This document shows, one piece after another, positions 54,813 through 64,000 of a stretch of DNA of 64,000 nt (within the stretch, counting starts at the first letter, position 1; every line of letters begins with the position of its first letter). The notes under the pieces are model-generated. The model saw only the letters and a list, made by a program, of their open reading frames with translations, searched no databases and was not told the DNA's origin. Location of the stretch: the NCBI GenBank assembly GCA_036245525.1, contig BTPG01000002.1, forward strand, positions 165,491,767 to 165,555,766, given 5' to 3'. The position numbers were made by a program, and so were the translations under genes. The stretch comes from Semisulcospira habei. Lineage: Eukaryota > Mollusca > Gastropoda > Semisulcospiridae.

Positions 54813-55243
54813 AGCCGCTGTTCCGGGTTTCTGATCCCTCAAGTCTCCGTCTCATGGTTACCTCATTCCAGTCCTCCAGGAGCCCTAGGTGCGCGGTCGT
54901 CTTCGTCTTCGGCCAGACCTGCTGCTGTGCGTGGAAGTACGTAGTGGTTGACTCGCTACCTGTGGAGGAAGCTCCCACTCGTCGACTCCGCGACTAGCAA
55001 TGTTGTAAGTAGGGGAATAGTATGTGTGGTCACCTGAAGGCTACACTGAACACCACCGAAGTGACTCGGCAGCAGTGCGGAGTTTCCTCCGGAGGGAGTC
55101 CCCTACTACCTGACATATATATAGCGGCAGGGCCGGGAGTCTGGCTGGAACAACCAGCGGGGCCTGGGTGAACACACTGGGGTTGACGGGGATGAGCGGC
55201 GTGAGAGGAAGACCTCTGAGGTTCGACAAAGAAAACTTGGAGT

Positions 55244-55278
<35 letters not shown>

Positions 55279-55547
55279 ACACACACAAGATGTCGCATTT
55301 CCTTTTGCTCGTCAGTATAAAAAGCGGACCACAATATCTGTAATAAGAAAAAGAACGTTGATGTTGAGAGCTTACTTTGGAGGAATATAAAACAACTAGA
55401 TTGTCTGTGGTCGTGTTAGAGATAGTCTCAATCGTGACATTTCTACCTTTATCAATATTTTGATTGGAAATAGCCTAAGCGCATTTCAGAAACACAGTTT
55501 GTCACAGCTGGTCGTGACCTGATATATCGATCGTTATAGATGCGGGC
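54813..55547. other. Intergenic, with a 35-bp A run
   Basis: No gene seen. An A run at about 55246-55277 followed by ACACAC could be the tail of a retroposed sequence lying at 54830-55245, but no source was recognised. Confidence 0.4.
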
Positions 55548-55830
55548 TTAACCCCTTCACTGCCAGTGGTCGCAGATTATGTTTTTGAAATCTGTATTTA
55601 TTTGCAGAAGCGGGATTAAGCGTCACTACATAATTTATTCAACGGCAAAGAGCCCCAGCCGTCAAAGGAACATGGATACAAAGTGGTGTCAGCAAGAGGC
55701 ATAGATCCTCATAAGCCCCCGCAACTGCGTGGGGCAATGACGATCTATGTTTCGTTGGAGTGTGCAGTGAAAGTTTTGGTTCCCGCAGGAATCACCTCGA
55801 AAAAACCGCTACCGTCAGTAAGACGGTTAA
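55548..55830. mobile_element. Hairpin mini-element, family B
   Basis: TTAACCCCTTCACTGCCAGT at 55548; the hairpin at 55692-55757 has the CAAGAGGCATAGATCCTCAT arm, with a damaged right arm. The right end is near the 'gacggttaatgcc' at about 55822-55834. Confidence 0.6.
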
Positions 55831-56101
55831 TGCCTTCACGTCAATCCGTCAGACGTCGTGTTTTGAAATGATTGTAAACTCAACGGCACAAAAAAAGAAA
55901 AAGAAAAAAAAAAGGGTTATTTAAAATACGGGGCACCTAACAGGGTTTGAATAAAATTTGACTCGATCTGGTTCAGTGTACATCAATGTGAACCGGGTTG
56001 ATTTGGCGTGCACTACACTTCGCGACAAGCTGTGTTTTTAACGATCTAAATTGAACGTGAAAGCCCCATCCTACTCCGTCTAAGTAACACAGATGCAAAC
56101 T

Positions 56102-56156
56102 GGCATAGACGATCCTCACCAGCCCGTTTTGTTTTTGAGGGTCAGGAGGATCTATG
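56102..56156. repeat. Family B hairpin fragment
   Basis: GCATAGACGATCCTCACCAG and its mirror CAGGAGGATCTATGC around a T-rich loop; the flanks are degraded. Confidence 0.5.
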
Positions 56157-56364
56157 CCTCTCGCTGCTGGTCTCGCGGTGTTTACTTTGCTGTGCTGTGA
56201 AGAGATTAAAAAAGATAAATTATCGGGTGTTATAACAAGTCCAAACATGTCTAACACCAATGTCAGCAGAACCTTCAAAAACGGAAATTCACTACTTATA
56301 GCGTTACTGCTTGGGCTGTGGTTGGTGTACCTTGACCTGGAAACGGGTGAGCAAAAGGGGAAGA

Positions 56365-56431
56365 TGTCAGCCGCAGTCGGCCCACACACGGAAGTGCGCG
56401 CACTGCTGTGTGTGGGCCGACTACGGCTGAC
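56365..56431. repeat. GC-rich palindrome, family C
   Basis: GTCAGCCGCAGTCGGCCCAC at 56365 is mirrored by GTGGGCCGACTACGGCTGAC ending at 56431, with a GTGCGCGCAC centre. Compare 20588-20667. Confidence 0.6.
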
Positions 56432-56701
56432 TTAGGCCCTAGGAACTGTTGCTTACTGGTTATCAACAATTCTAAGCTTACGCCTACTAGTGTAGTAAAC
56501 ACTCATGCACGCACACACAATCCAAAGACTTGATTTCCTTTCGTCCTTATTGCCTGAGCGATACTGAGGATGATATTGATTACACAGTCACTGATACACG
56601 ATACAATAACACGCATTCTCAATGCAAAATCACTACAATCAATGTGCAAAACACACACACACACACAAACGCACACACACGTATACTGATACACACTGAC
56701 T

Positions 56702-56706
<5 letters not shown>

Positions 56707-56781
<75 letters not shown>
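56707..56781. repeat. (GT)n microsatellite just upstream of the SAMHD1-like start codon
   Basis: About 75 bp of perfect GT, ending 43 bp before the ATG at 56825. It must lie in the 5' UTR or proximal promoter of the gene. Confidence 0.95.
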
Positions 56782-56782
<1 letters not shown>

Positions 56783-56824
56783 CGCGCGCGCAGCGGACTA
56801 GCTGTTCTATAGCTGGCAAAAGAC

Positions 56825-56899
56825 ATGGCGGATAAGAGGAAAAATACAAACCCTGAAAAAGACGTGACGGCAAAGAAGACACGGACATATACTGAAAAG
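56825..56899 (+). CDS. SAMHD1: SAMHD1-like exon 1
   Basis: 25 codons, Lys/Thr-rich, ending TYTEK before a GTAATG donor. The start is the first ATG after the GT repeat. It joins exon 2 ([10 protein letters not shown]) without a frame change. Confidence 0.7.
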
Positions 56900-59800
56900 G
56901 TAATGTGGGTTTTCGTTTTTGTTTTTAAACCAGGTTACAGACTACATGTAAACACAGACTATTACTATGATATTCGATACACTTAGTGCACTAAGCACAT
57001 AAATACAGACACATCAGGCGCTACAAGGGTTTTTGTAGCGAATTTGCATGGTACGGTTTGCGCTAAAGATTTGCCTGAGCAAGCTGAATGGGACACGCTG
57101 GACAAAAGCACCAAACTTTCTGAGGCCGTCATACTCTTTCATTCTGGAAGGGGTTCCCACACACTTGGGCCTTCTGAGTCGCGTCATGTGACATTTTCTA
57201 TTTTTAGATGATAACGTTTAAGGGAAGTCCCACTGAATCGTTATGGTCGCATCTAGGTCTGTAAAAATCAAACCCACAATGTTCAAACTTGGCAAGTTTA
57301 TTGTCAGTTGGATGATCATTCTGGAAATACCTAACTGAATGACCTTTGATAAAGGTAAATTTCAAAATAGGCCAATGATTGTGCAAAAATATGTGTAATT
57401 TGCCGTACTGTGATCTTGTCTAAAGTTGTCACTAACACTAGCGGACATCAGTGTCGTCAGTCTCAATAGTATGGAGATTCGATTCGTGCGTTTGCTGCCG
57501 TCTATTCTCCGTTTGTTTGTTTTTTTGCATTGTGGACAGGCAAGCATCAAGATTGAATCTTTCTGGTGTGCAAGGGATTGTGGGAAGGGACGTATATCGA
57601 GCAAGTTCATGGATATTAATTTGCTTGTTATACAATATCAGTACACGTGTCAAAGAAGGGGAAATTTTATGGAGTGGGTACATACATGTATATATATAAT
57701 TATGCTGACGTGACACCTTTCACAGCATTCTTGCAGAAGGCTTAGCGTTGTACCCTTTCTTATCTTTTAGTTATTTTGCTTTTCAGAGATGACGGAACGC
57801 ATAAAACATAAAGACAATTTTCTGGGCTAACATAACTTTAATTTTCCTTTTACGAAAAAACTATCTTTTCATTAATATCCGCATGATTTTTTTATAAACA
57901 GTGTTTGCATAAGCCTGTTGTTTGTCCCGGCCCTGGGGTAGGGTAGGAAAAAGTTGTGACCTGTAAGCCCTAGGCGTGAAAATCAGCAAGAAAATTGCGA
58001 AGTTGATCCTCTGATACGTCAAATGTTAGTACTTCGATGAGTGACGTATAACATCGAGTTGTCACTATGACCACGGCGTCGTGGGACTAATGATGCCATG
58101 ACGTGAAGCTTGAAGTGACGTCATTTTGCTGCTCGTGCTATTTTTCTTCTTCATAATACCTATGCTACTCTTTGCTACGCCAGACTAGAGAGCTTACGAA
58201 AGGCGGGAGTCGCCGTGTGTCGGTCTTTATTTCTGTGTGCCAGTGTGTGTGGATCAGAGGGTGGGTTAGAGTAGAAGGAGATGGATTCCTGTCGCTATAC
58301 GAGCCCACACAGCGTACTAATGGCGGGAAGCGCCGAGTGTCCGTCTTTATTTGTGTGCGCCGACGTGTGTGTTGATCAGAGGTTGGCTTAGAGAGGAGGG
58401 AAATGGATCAGCATAATAAGCCTACAAATATGAACAACTCTGAATGTTCCTAAAAGATAAATGCATGTGAGCTCTAAACAATACGGTAGACTTTGGGATG
58501 AAATCCTCATCTTGTTTGGATGTAACAATGTAACCTCGGAGCACTGAGTGGCTGGAACAGTGGATATGTGATACGCCCCCTTCGGGGGGGGGGGGGGGAG
58601 GGGGGGGGCTTCCATATGCATTGCTTTCAGTCGCTCTCTTAGCGCCCCTCTCTTTCCTATCTCTTTTTTTTTTTGTGCTTTGGCCACAGTAGATCTATGA
58701 TCACTGGTCGATCATGCACACTTCTCTCCCCTGACAGTGCTATTACCTACTTTACTTTGTAACCTTCCTAAAATATTAGCACTGGCTGTCTCCCGTTTTC
58801 TTTTCATTTATTACTACAATATCGACTGCAACCCCTTCCCCCCTTTTGGTAGGTTCTCTTTTAGGGTGCATGGAAATTTAACTCTAGGTGGTGGCATGGA
58901 ATGTATGCCCCTGCAGACACCACAGTAAAATGTGGCTGTCATTGCAGGTAGGTAGAAGTTCCTGCCCCCTCCAGTATTGCTGATGGTGTGCTGAAGAGGT
59001 CGCCAAGACCGAAACAGCTGTCCACACCGGCTAAATATCTGGACCCCCCTTGGGGGACCTAGATTTAAATTTTCATGCACTGAGTGGTTGGAACAGTGGA
59101 TATGTGATACGCCCCCTTCGGGGGGCTTCCATATGCATTGCTTTCAGTCGCTCTCTTAGCGCCCCTCTCTTTCCTATCTCTTTTTTTTTGTGCTTTTGCC
59201 ACAGTAGATCTATGATCACTGGTCGATCATGCACACTTCTCTCCCCTGACAGTGCTATTACCTACTTTACTTTGTAACCCTCATCTTGTTTGTTTTAAAG
59301 AGACAATAAAGTTTTCTTGATTTTTGAGAGCATCTTGGGATAATTCCAGGCCCTGGCTCTTTTCAGACGTGAAGTGCTTTCGTCCCTTCAGTATCGTATT
59401 GATCGAATGTGGTGGCTGTGCGCGCGGTGGCGCAGCGGTTGTCTAGCATTACATTGAGCCCCCGTCAAGCCCATATGTGTTTATCACCTTCCTTTTCTTC
59501 GCCAGCTGGTGAAGGATGCTGTCCACGGAAACATCAAGATCCCCTCTCTGTGTGTGGCCATCATGGACACCCCCCAGTTCCAGCGGCTGCGCGACATCAA
59601 ACAGCTGGGTGGGGCGCCTTACGTCTACCCGGGAGGTTCACACAGCAGATTTGAACACAGCCTGGGGTCAGTTCTCTACTAATTAATTTTGAAACCCTTT
59701 TTGAATTACTGATTTATCCATCGGGTTTGCGCATCTTGTAACCTTACAGTGGTCACTATCGTTAACGTTTAGTACACTGTACCCCGGGTACACTATCATG

Positions 59801-62800
59801 TATTACTCTGCACCCATGGTACACCCGTCTGTGTGAGAGTGTACCTCGCTTTTCTCGCCTTCAACGAGAGCGCCGCGAATTTTTCGGTTTCCGGTTGTTC
59901 CAAAATGACTGTTCCGACAATACGCCCTGTTTCTACTCTTTGGTTCTGCCATGTACCAGCGATTTAACTGAGGAAATACAGTACCAATGCAGTACACCCT
60001 CCCCCTCCCTGCCCCCTCCCCCCAACCCCTCCCCTCTTACGCGAAAAACATAATTCGGTCGAGTACTGAAGCGAATGTCGCGATCGATGACCTAGCCACC
60101 TGACCTCCCCCACTGAAACGCCTTGGAAAGCAGGGTTGATTGATTGTACATTGCTTAACGTCCCGACAGCAACAAGGCTTTCTCAAGACGTGCCTGCACT
60201 GGAAAGCAGGGTAAACTGTCACACTGGACAGTGTATTCCGAATACAGAGTAACACAGGACAGAACAGTGTCCAACAAAATATAAATGACAGTGACCACTT
60301 TAGCTTTATATACCATTTGAACTATCATACCAGACAAAACATCCAGTGGTATTATATTATATGGAGCCACATTTTGCTTGATATAGTGCTATAACAGGCA
60401 CATGTGATTACGAGACCCGAATTAAAATGCCCGAGTCGTAAGACAAGGACATTTTGATTCGGGTCAAGTAATCACATCTGTCGGTTATCGGCACTATATC
60501 AAGCAAAATTTGGCTCAATATAATGTATTCACCCAGTCCAAAACAAAACTTTACCTCGCGTCCTTCAGTTTGCGGCTGATTGCGATTCAGACAAAACATG
60601 TGATTGTCAGACGACTGCGTTTCGGGTATCGACTCAGCGCGCAGATTTCGTCTAACTGTAAAACAAATCAGGGCTATCTACTTGTAATTAAATCACAGAT
60701 AATGACGGAAAATACCAGCAGGTTTGTTTATTTTGCCTTTTTCTCGAGTTGTCGCTTACGCTATCGCTAGCGGGTGTCTTGTCCATTTCACTCGTTCAGC
60801 GATTCGTTTCGCTCGTTTGCTGGCGTCTGCTATCCGTTCATGTGTCTGTGTGGGAAAGACATTTCGAGCGTACATTCACAAAGAAGTATTTAATCACTAC
60901 TGCATATTAAAGCAACTCGTTAATGTTGCAGTATGAGCATATTTCGCGTTTCCGTTCAGACAAATGCAAGTATCAAGATTGAATTTTTGGGGCCTGCAAA
61001 GGATTTTGGGAAGGAAAGTATATCTATCAAATTCATGAATATTAATTTGCTTATTATACATGTACAATATATCAATACATGTGTCAAAGAAGGGGCAAAT
61101 TTATTTAGTGGGTACATGAATTTACGAAGATTATTCATCATGCCCATAGCTGTGCTTTAGAGGGTACTGATTTCATTCATTTGTGTAGTGCCGGTGGTTC
61201 ATTATCTAGGCCAGTGCAATCCGGCCTGTAATCAGTACCATCATGTCAGATTGCAACTAAAGCTTTAATAGCCCAGTAAGGAAAAGGCCGACGACGGCTT
61301 GACGACCTTTTGTGTATTCAGTTACAATGACTCTTTCAACAGAGTGTGCCACCTGGCCGGGCGCCTGACGAGGAAACTCCAGGAACAACAACGGAAGGGA
61401 ACCGATGAGAAACAGAGGATCAGTGACAAGGACGTGATGTGTGTGCAGATTGCAGGCCTTTGTCATGACATGGGTCACGGCCCCTTCTCCCACGCCTTTG
61501 ACATGAAGTTTCTCCCGAAATTCGGTGTAACGTTGGAGGTATGAACTGCAAGGAGTTGTTCTTGAAAGGAAGAACCCAACTTTATTTCTGAGTTTGTACC
61601 TTTTGGTCAGACTGCTGTAGCTACCGCTGTCGCATTATGACAAACTAATTTACTCTGAGAAAAGCCCATAACTGCGGAAGTGTTGAACCTTTTTAACAGA
61701 CCCCAACTGCAAGAGGCATACGAAGTGTGACAATAAAGGAACGAGACTTTTCTCAAATAGTTTTATTACAAAATCTACAGAGAAATTACTCATTGTCTCC
61801 TTTAAAGTACCCCCACCCCACCCCCACTCCCCCCAACCCCCACCCCTCCGCCCTTCCACCACCACCACCACCCCCGAGTTAATGCACTTCTGCAGTCGCT
61901 TCTGCCACCCACGGAAGCACTCGGCAAAGTCCTCCTCCTTGAGGCCCCTTAGCTCCCTCGTCACAGTGGCCATGATCTATTCCACAGAGGCGAAATGGGT
62001 TCCTTTGAGCACAGTCTTCAGCCTGGGGAAGAGCCAGAAGTCGCACGGTGCGAGATCTGGGGAATAAGGAGGGTGGTCGAGAACTGCGATCTGTTTGTTG
62101 GCCAAGAACTGCCTCACACTGATCGCGGTGTGTGCAGGCGCCTTGTCTTGGTGAAGCAGCCAAGAACTGTCTCTCCACAGAGGTCATCCTCAACCTCCTC
62201 GCGGCCACTCTTGAAGCGTTTGTGCCACTCAGAGATTCGCGGCCGCGACATCGCATCAAAAGTCTCCATAAGCCTCTTGGAGAAGTTTGAGACACTCGGT
62301 TGGGCCCTTCCCCAACTTAACCAAGAATTTCAAATTGGTTCTCTGCTCCATGTTTGTGCCACCTATTGCACAAATCACAATGTATCCGTGTACCTTTCAC
62401 GCAGAATTAACAATGATGTAAAAAACACAAACTGTGTTCACTGGCAGCGAAGGGCTAAAGTATTCAGTATCATATGCTTTGTTTGCTTCAAAGGTAAGCC
62501 AGCAAGAAAGAGAATTAAAAATAGCCATTCAAGATGAAGGGTACAGCCGGAATAGCTTAACTCATTGGAGACGTGCCGCCTACGGATACGCGGCGGTTCG
62601 CCGCGTATCCGTAGGCGGCACGTCTCCAATGAGTTAAATGGCACTTGCAGGCGCTACACGATCCTGGCACCACCCTTGAACTGTCGCGGTCTGTAGACCT
62701 TACTGAACTATGTGGGTCTACAGAGGACACCTCCGAAATCCGGGAATTTCGAATTCTGGGCTTAATGTGATTATGTCGGCCGTGTGCCGCATGCTATACA

Positions 62801-63043
62801 ATTAAATTAACGCAATAATCGCCTATTACACGATAAACTATTTTTTTTGTGTTCCTATTTGTAAAATAGGAGCAACTTTGAGACGGGACGCGGCGGTGCG
62901 CGTTCCGTAGCATGCACATGACGTCATGGGCCGGCAGTTCTTAGTTTCCTGCAAATAAGTAACAAGATAATAATGACGCCAAGTCTAGCTACTCTAACCT
63001 TACTGTAGAACGTACATTTAATTTGGCGCCGAACGCCGCGCGC

Positions 63044-63112
<69 letters not shown>

Positions 63113-63318
63113 GTGTAAATACTTTATCAAAGCTTTTGTTTGGATTTTTAAAGCATGAGGAGATCACAATCCGAATGATAGATTACATGCTGGAGACCGA
63201 GAAAGGACTGATGAAGGAGTTCAAGGAGTGGAAGTGGTGCGATGAGAAGGGGATCGAGCAGAAGGGGCTCAATGACGATGACATAGAGTTCATCAAACGG
63301 CTCATCATAGGATCTAAG
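56825..63318 (+). CDS. SAMHD1: SAMHD1-like dNTP triphosphohydrolase, exons 1-4 (gene runs off the window)
   Basis: Exons 56825-56899, 59506-59666, 61343-61538 and 63154-63318 join in frame (phases 0, 2, 0) with GT/AG borders and give 199 residues so far. Exon 1 is a Lys-rich leader ([16 protein letters not shown]) that could serve nuclear import. Exons 2 and 3 encode the start of the HD domain: a [16 protein letters not shown] block, [10 protein letters not shown] with the first metal-binding His (about residue 75), and [13 protein letters not shown] with the HD pair (about 121-122). Exon 4 continues with [13 protein letters not shown]. Family members hydrolyse dNTPs to nucleosides and triphosphate. 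No SAM domain precedes the HD domain, unlike human SAMHD1. The later half, including the last metal-binding Asp, is beyond 64000. Confidence 0.85.
57425..57712. repeat. Dispersed repeat in intron 1 (pair with 60957-61135)
   Basis: 'atcaagattgaat', 'ttcatg.atattaatttgctt', 'cgtgtcaaagaagggg' and 'agtgggtacat' occur in the same order and orientation here and in intron 2. Copies of an unknown repeat family. Confidence 0.6.
58190..58400. repeat. Two tandem ~128-bp units in intron 1
   Basis: 'aaggcgggagtcgccgtgtg ... ggatcagagg' and 'aatggcgggaagcgccgagt ... tgatcagagg' are diverged copies lying end to end. Confidence 0.6.
58540..59285. repeat. Direct repeat of ~200 bp flanking ~320 bp, intron 1
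   Basis: 58540-58762 and 59078-59278 are nearly identical ('ctgagtgg.tggaacagtgga' through 'acctactttactttgtaacc'), differing mainly by a G-rich expansion at 58584-58607. The period is 538 bp. No LTR features (TG..CA ends, primer site) were found between or inside them. Confidence 0.75.
59506..59666 (+). CDS. SAMHD1: SAMHD1-like exon 2
   Basis: 161 nt after a TTCGCCAG acceptor; it ends in GG before GTCAGT (phase 2). It encodes the first conserved part of the HD domain, up to EHSLG. Confidence 0.85.
60351..60523. mobile_element. Palindromic MITE-like element in intron 2
   Basis: GAGCCACATTTTGCTTGATA at 60364 is mirrored by TATCAAGCAAAATTTGGCTC ending at 60516, and the inner arms (GTGATTACGAGACCCGAATT and mirror) also pair. 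AT-rich flanks (TATATTATAT / AATATAATG) may be the target. No coding. Confidence 0.65.
60957..61135. repeat. Dispersed repeat in intron 2 (pair with 57425-57712)
   Basis: Second copy of the repeat described at 57425; diverged by small substitutions and indels. Confidence 0.6.
61343..61538 (+). CDS. SAMHD1: SAMHD1-like exon 3
   Basis: 196 nt after a TTCAACAG acceptor; it completes the Gly codon begun in exon 2 and contains the HD motif [12 protein letters not shown]. Donor GTATGA. Confidence 0.85.
61721..62390 (-). pseudogene. Internally deleted mariner element in SAMHD1-like intron 3
   Basis: The left terminal repeat CGAAGTGTGACAATAAAGGA follows a TA at 61719-61720. On the minus strand the transposase begins [17 protein letters not shown] (about 62350), continues after a frame change into the HTH end [20 protein letters not shown], then jumps at about 62170 to [19 protein letters not shown] and [20 protein letters not shown], the end of the D,D34D core. 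A stop interrupts the C-terminal part near 61982. The middle, with the first catalytic Asp, is deleted. It sits in what remains of a family B element ('aactgcaagaggcata'). Confidence 0.8.
62557..62637. mobile_element. Hairpin mini-element, family D, perfect 81-bp palindrome with TTAA ends
   Basis: TTAACTCATTGGAGACGTGC ... GCACGTCTCCAATGAGTTAA: two 39-bp arms that are exact reverse complements around a 3-base loop. TTAA closes both ends. It is the best preserved member of the family (others at 17002 and 21717). Confidence 0.8.
63046..63110. repeat. (GT)n microsatellite before SAMHD1-like exon 4
   Basis: A perfect GT run of about 65 bp ending 43 bp before the exon 4 acceptor. Length changes here could affect splicing. 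Confidence 0.95.
63154..63318 (+). CDS. SAMHD1: SAMHD1-like exon 4
   Basis: 165 nt, phase 0 at both ends, beginning [13 protein letters not shown] and ending KRLIIGSK before GTAGGA. A (GT)n run lies 43 bp upstream of its acceptor. Confidence 0.8.
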
Positions 63319-64000
63319 GTAGGACTGCCTGTTATGTTAACTCAATGGTTCATGCGAGTACAACGAACGTAAAATAGTATGCATGAACGTGGACTGGAAT
63401 AGTCGGCTTGGCCTAAGCTAGACGTCCTAGCCTACAGGCTGTCATGACAGTAGGCTAAGTCTTCTGGCTAACTCCATGCCGCCCTTTTCAGTTCACGCGC
63501 ATACCATACCCGCTGAATGCAAACATTGTACACTTTTTTTTTCTGCGGAATATTCGATTCGCCAAAATGTGTACGTCGGTTACATGACAGACTTACGTAA
63601 AAGTTAACATACTGAGAGGAAAAAACAGTACGGGATATTGCTATTTCAGCTTGAAAGGTTGAATATTTTTCAGAATCGAAATGATGAGTTATAGCAACCG
63701 ATTAGCAGGCTACGCCGCAGGCCTACATTTACTCACGCGGGTCACGTGAAAAGATAGAGAGTCACGTATATATATTGTGGCTATGTGGTCCAAAAAGTCA
63801 CATGCGGGTTATTTATGTGAAAATCGCTTCGATTGTGTCGGTTTGTCCTGTTGATATTCAAGGCCATGTGTACCGTTTAGTGAAAGTGATCGTCTTTTGT
63901 CATATAAATTGGCAGTAGTTCACAGGCAACTGATCAATTTTTTTTTTTAGTTAATCAACAAAAGACCGAAAAACAATCCAAATAACAGTTAGAAAATCAC
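63319..64000 (+). other. Start of SAMHD1-like intron 4
   Basis: No exon or element recognised up to the window edge; AT-rich with short inverted repeats near 63420-63460. Confidence 0.4.

Noticed and set aside
58540..59285. LTR pair of a small retroelement
   Set aside because: No TG..CA ends, primer-binding site or polypurine tract, and no coding remnant between the copies.
59419..59450. Box A-like 'gcgcgcggtggcgcagcggt' upstream of SAMHD1-like exon 2
   Set aside because: Only a short match to a SINE head; no B box or body follows before the exon.

Overview
The window is repeat-dense invertebrate DNA. Genes have introns with GT/AG borders, retroelements and DNA transposons are nested in one another, and long (CA)n, (GA)n and homopolymer tracts are common. 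The mix of elements (CR1-like LINEs with an esterase ORF1, RTE-like and I-like LINEs, tRNA-derived SINEs, THAP/YqaJ transposons, many short TTAA-bounded hairpin elements) fits a lophotrochozoan, most likely a mollusc. That assignment is inference; nothing here names the species.

Layout. 0.7-12 kb (minus): a very large CR1-like LINE. Its ORF1 carries an SGNH/esterase domain and a 4-kb in-frame 60/66-bp repeat array, and is interrupted by a 1.05-kb piggyBac-type TTAA element; its ORF2 has endonuclease and reverse transcriptase (RT). 12.8-15 kb: a broken Tx1/L1-like LINE. 15-22 kb: no protein gene, but many palindromic mini-elements and one RTE-like 3' fragment. 22.4-25.3 kb: an I-like LINE with RNase H, split by a 341-bp fold-back insertion. 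25.3-43.1 kb: a composite array. Retroelement units (three ORF1-only units, one ORF2 unit, one SINE) stand head-to-tail on the minus strand, every junction carrying the 10-mer GTCTTGACGC, and two copies of a 2-3 kb promoter-like segment border them. A plus-strand RTE-like LINE (28.8-32.4 kb) lies among them.

43.9-52.0 kb: an 8.2-kb DNA transposon with two convergent spliced genes, a SWIM-YqaJ nuclease-PHD protein (plus) and a THAP-DDE transposase (minus). It sits inside a SINE whose two halves are still visible on either side. The domain pair matches what I recall of the ISL2EU superfamily. This is the most interesting system in the window.

56.8-64.0 kb: the only ordinary host gene I recognise, the first four exons of a SAMHD1-like dNTP triphosphohydrolase without a SAM domain. 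Its introns carry a mariner relic, palindromic elements and local duplications, and the gene continues past the window edge.

Three of the LINE reading frames are broken at 8-9-base homopolymers, so some apparent pseudogenes may be sequencing errors.
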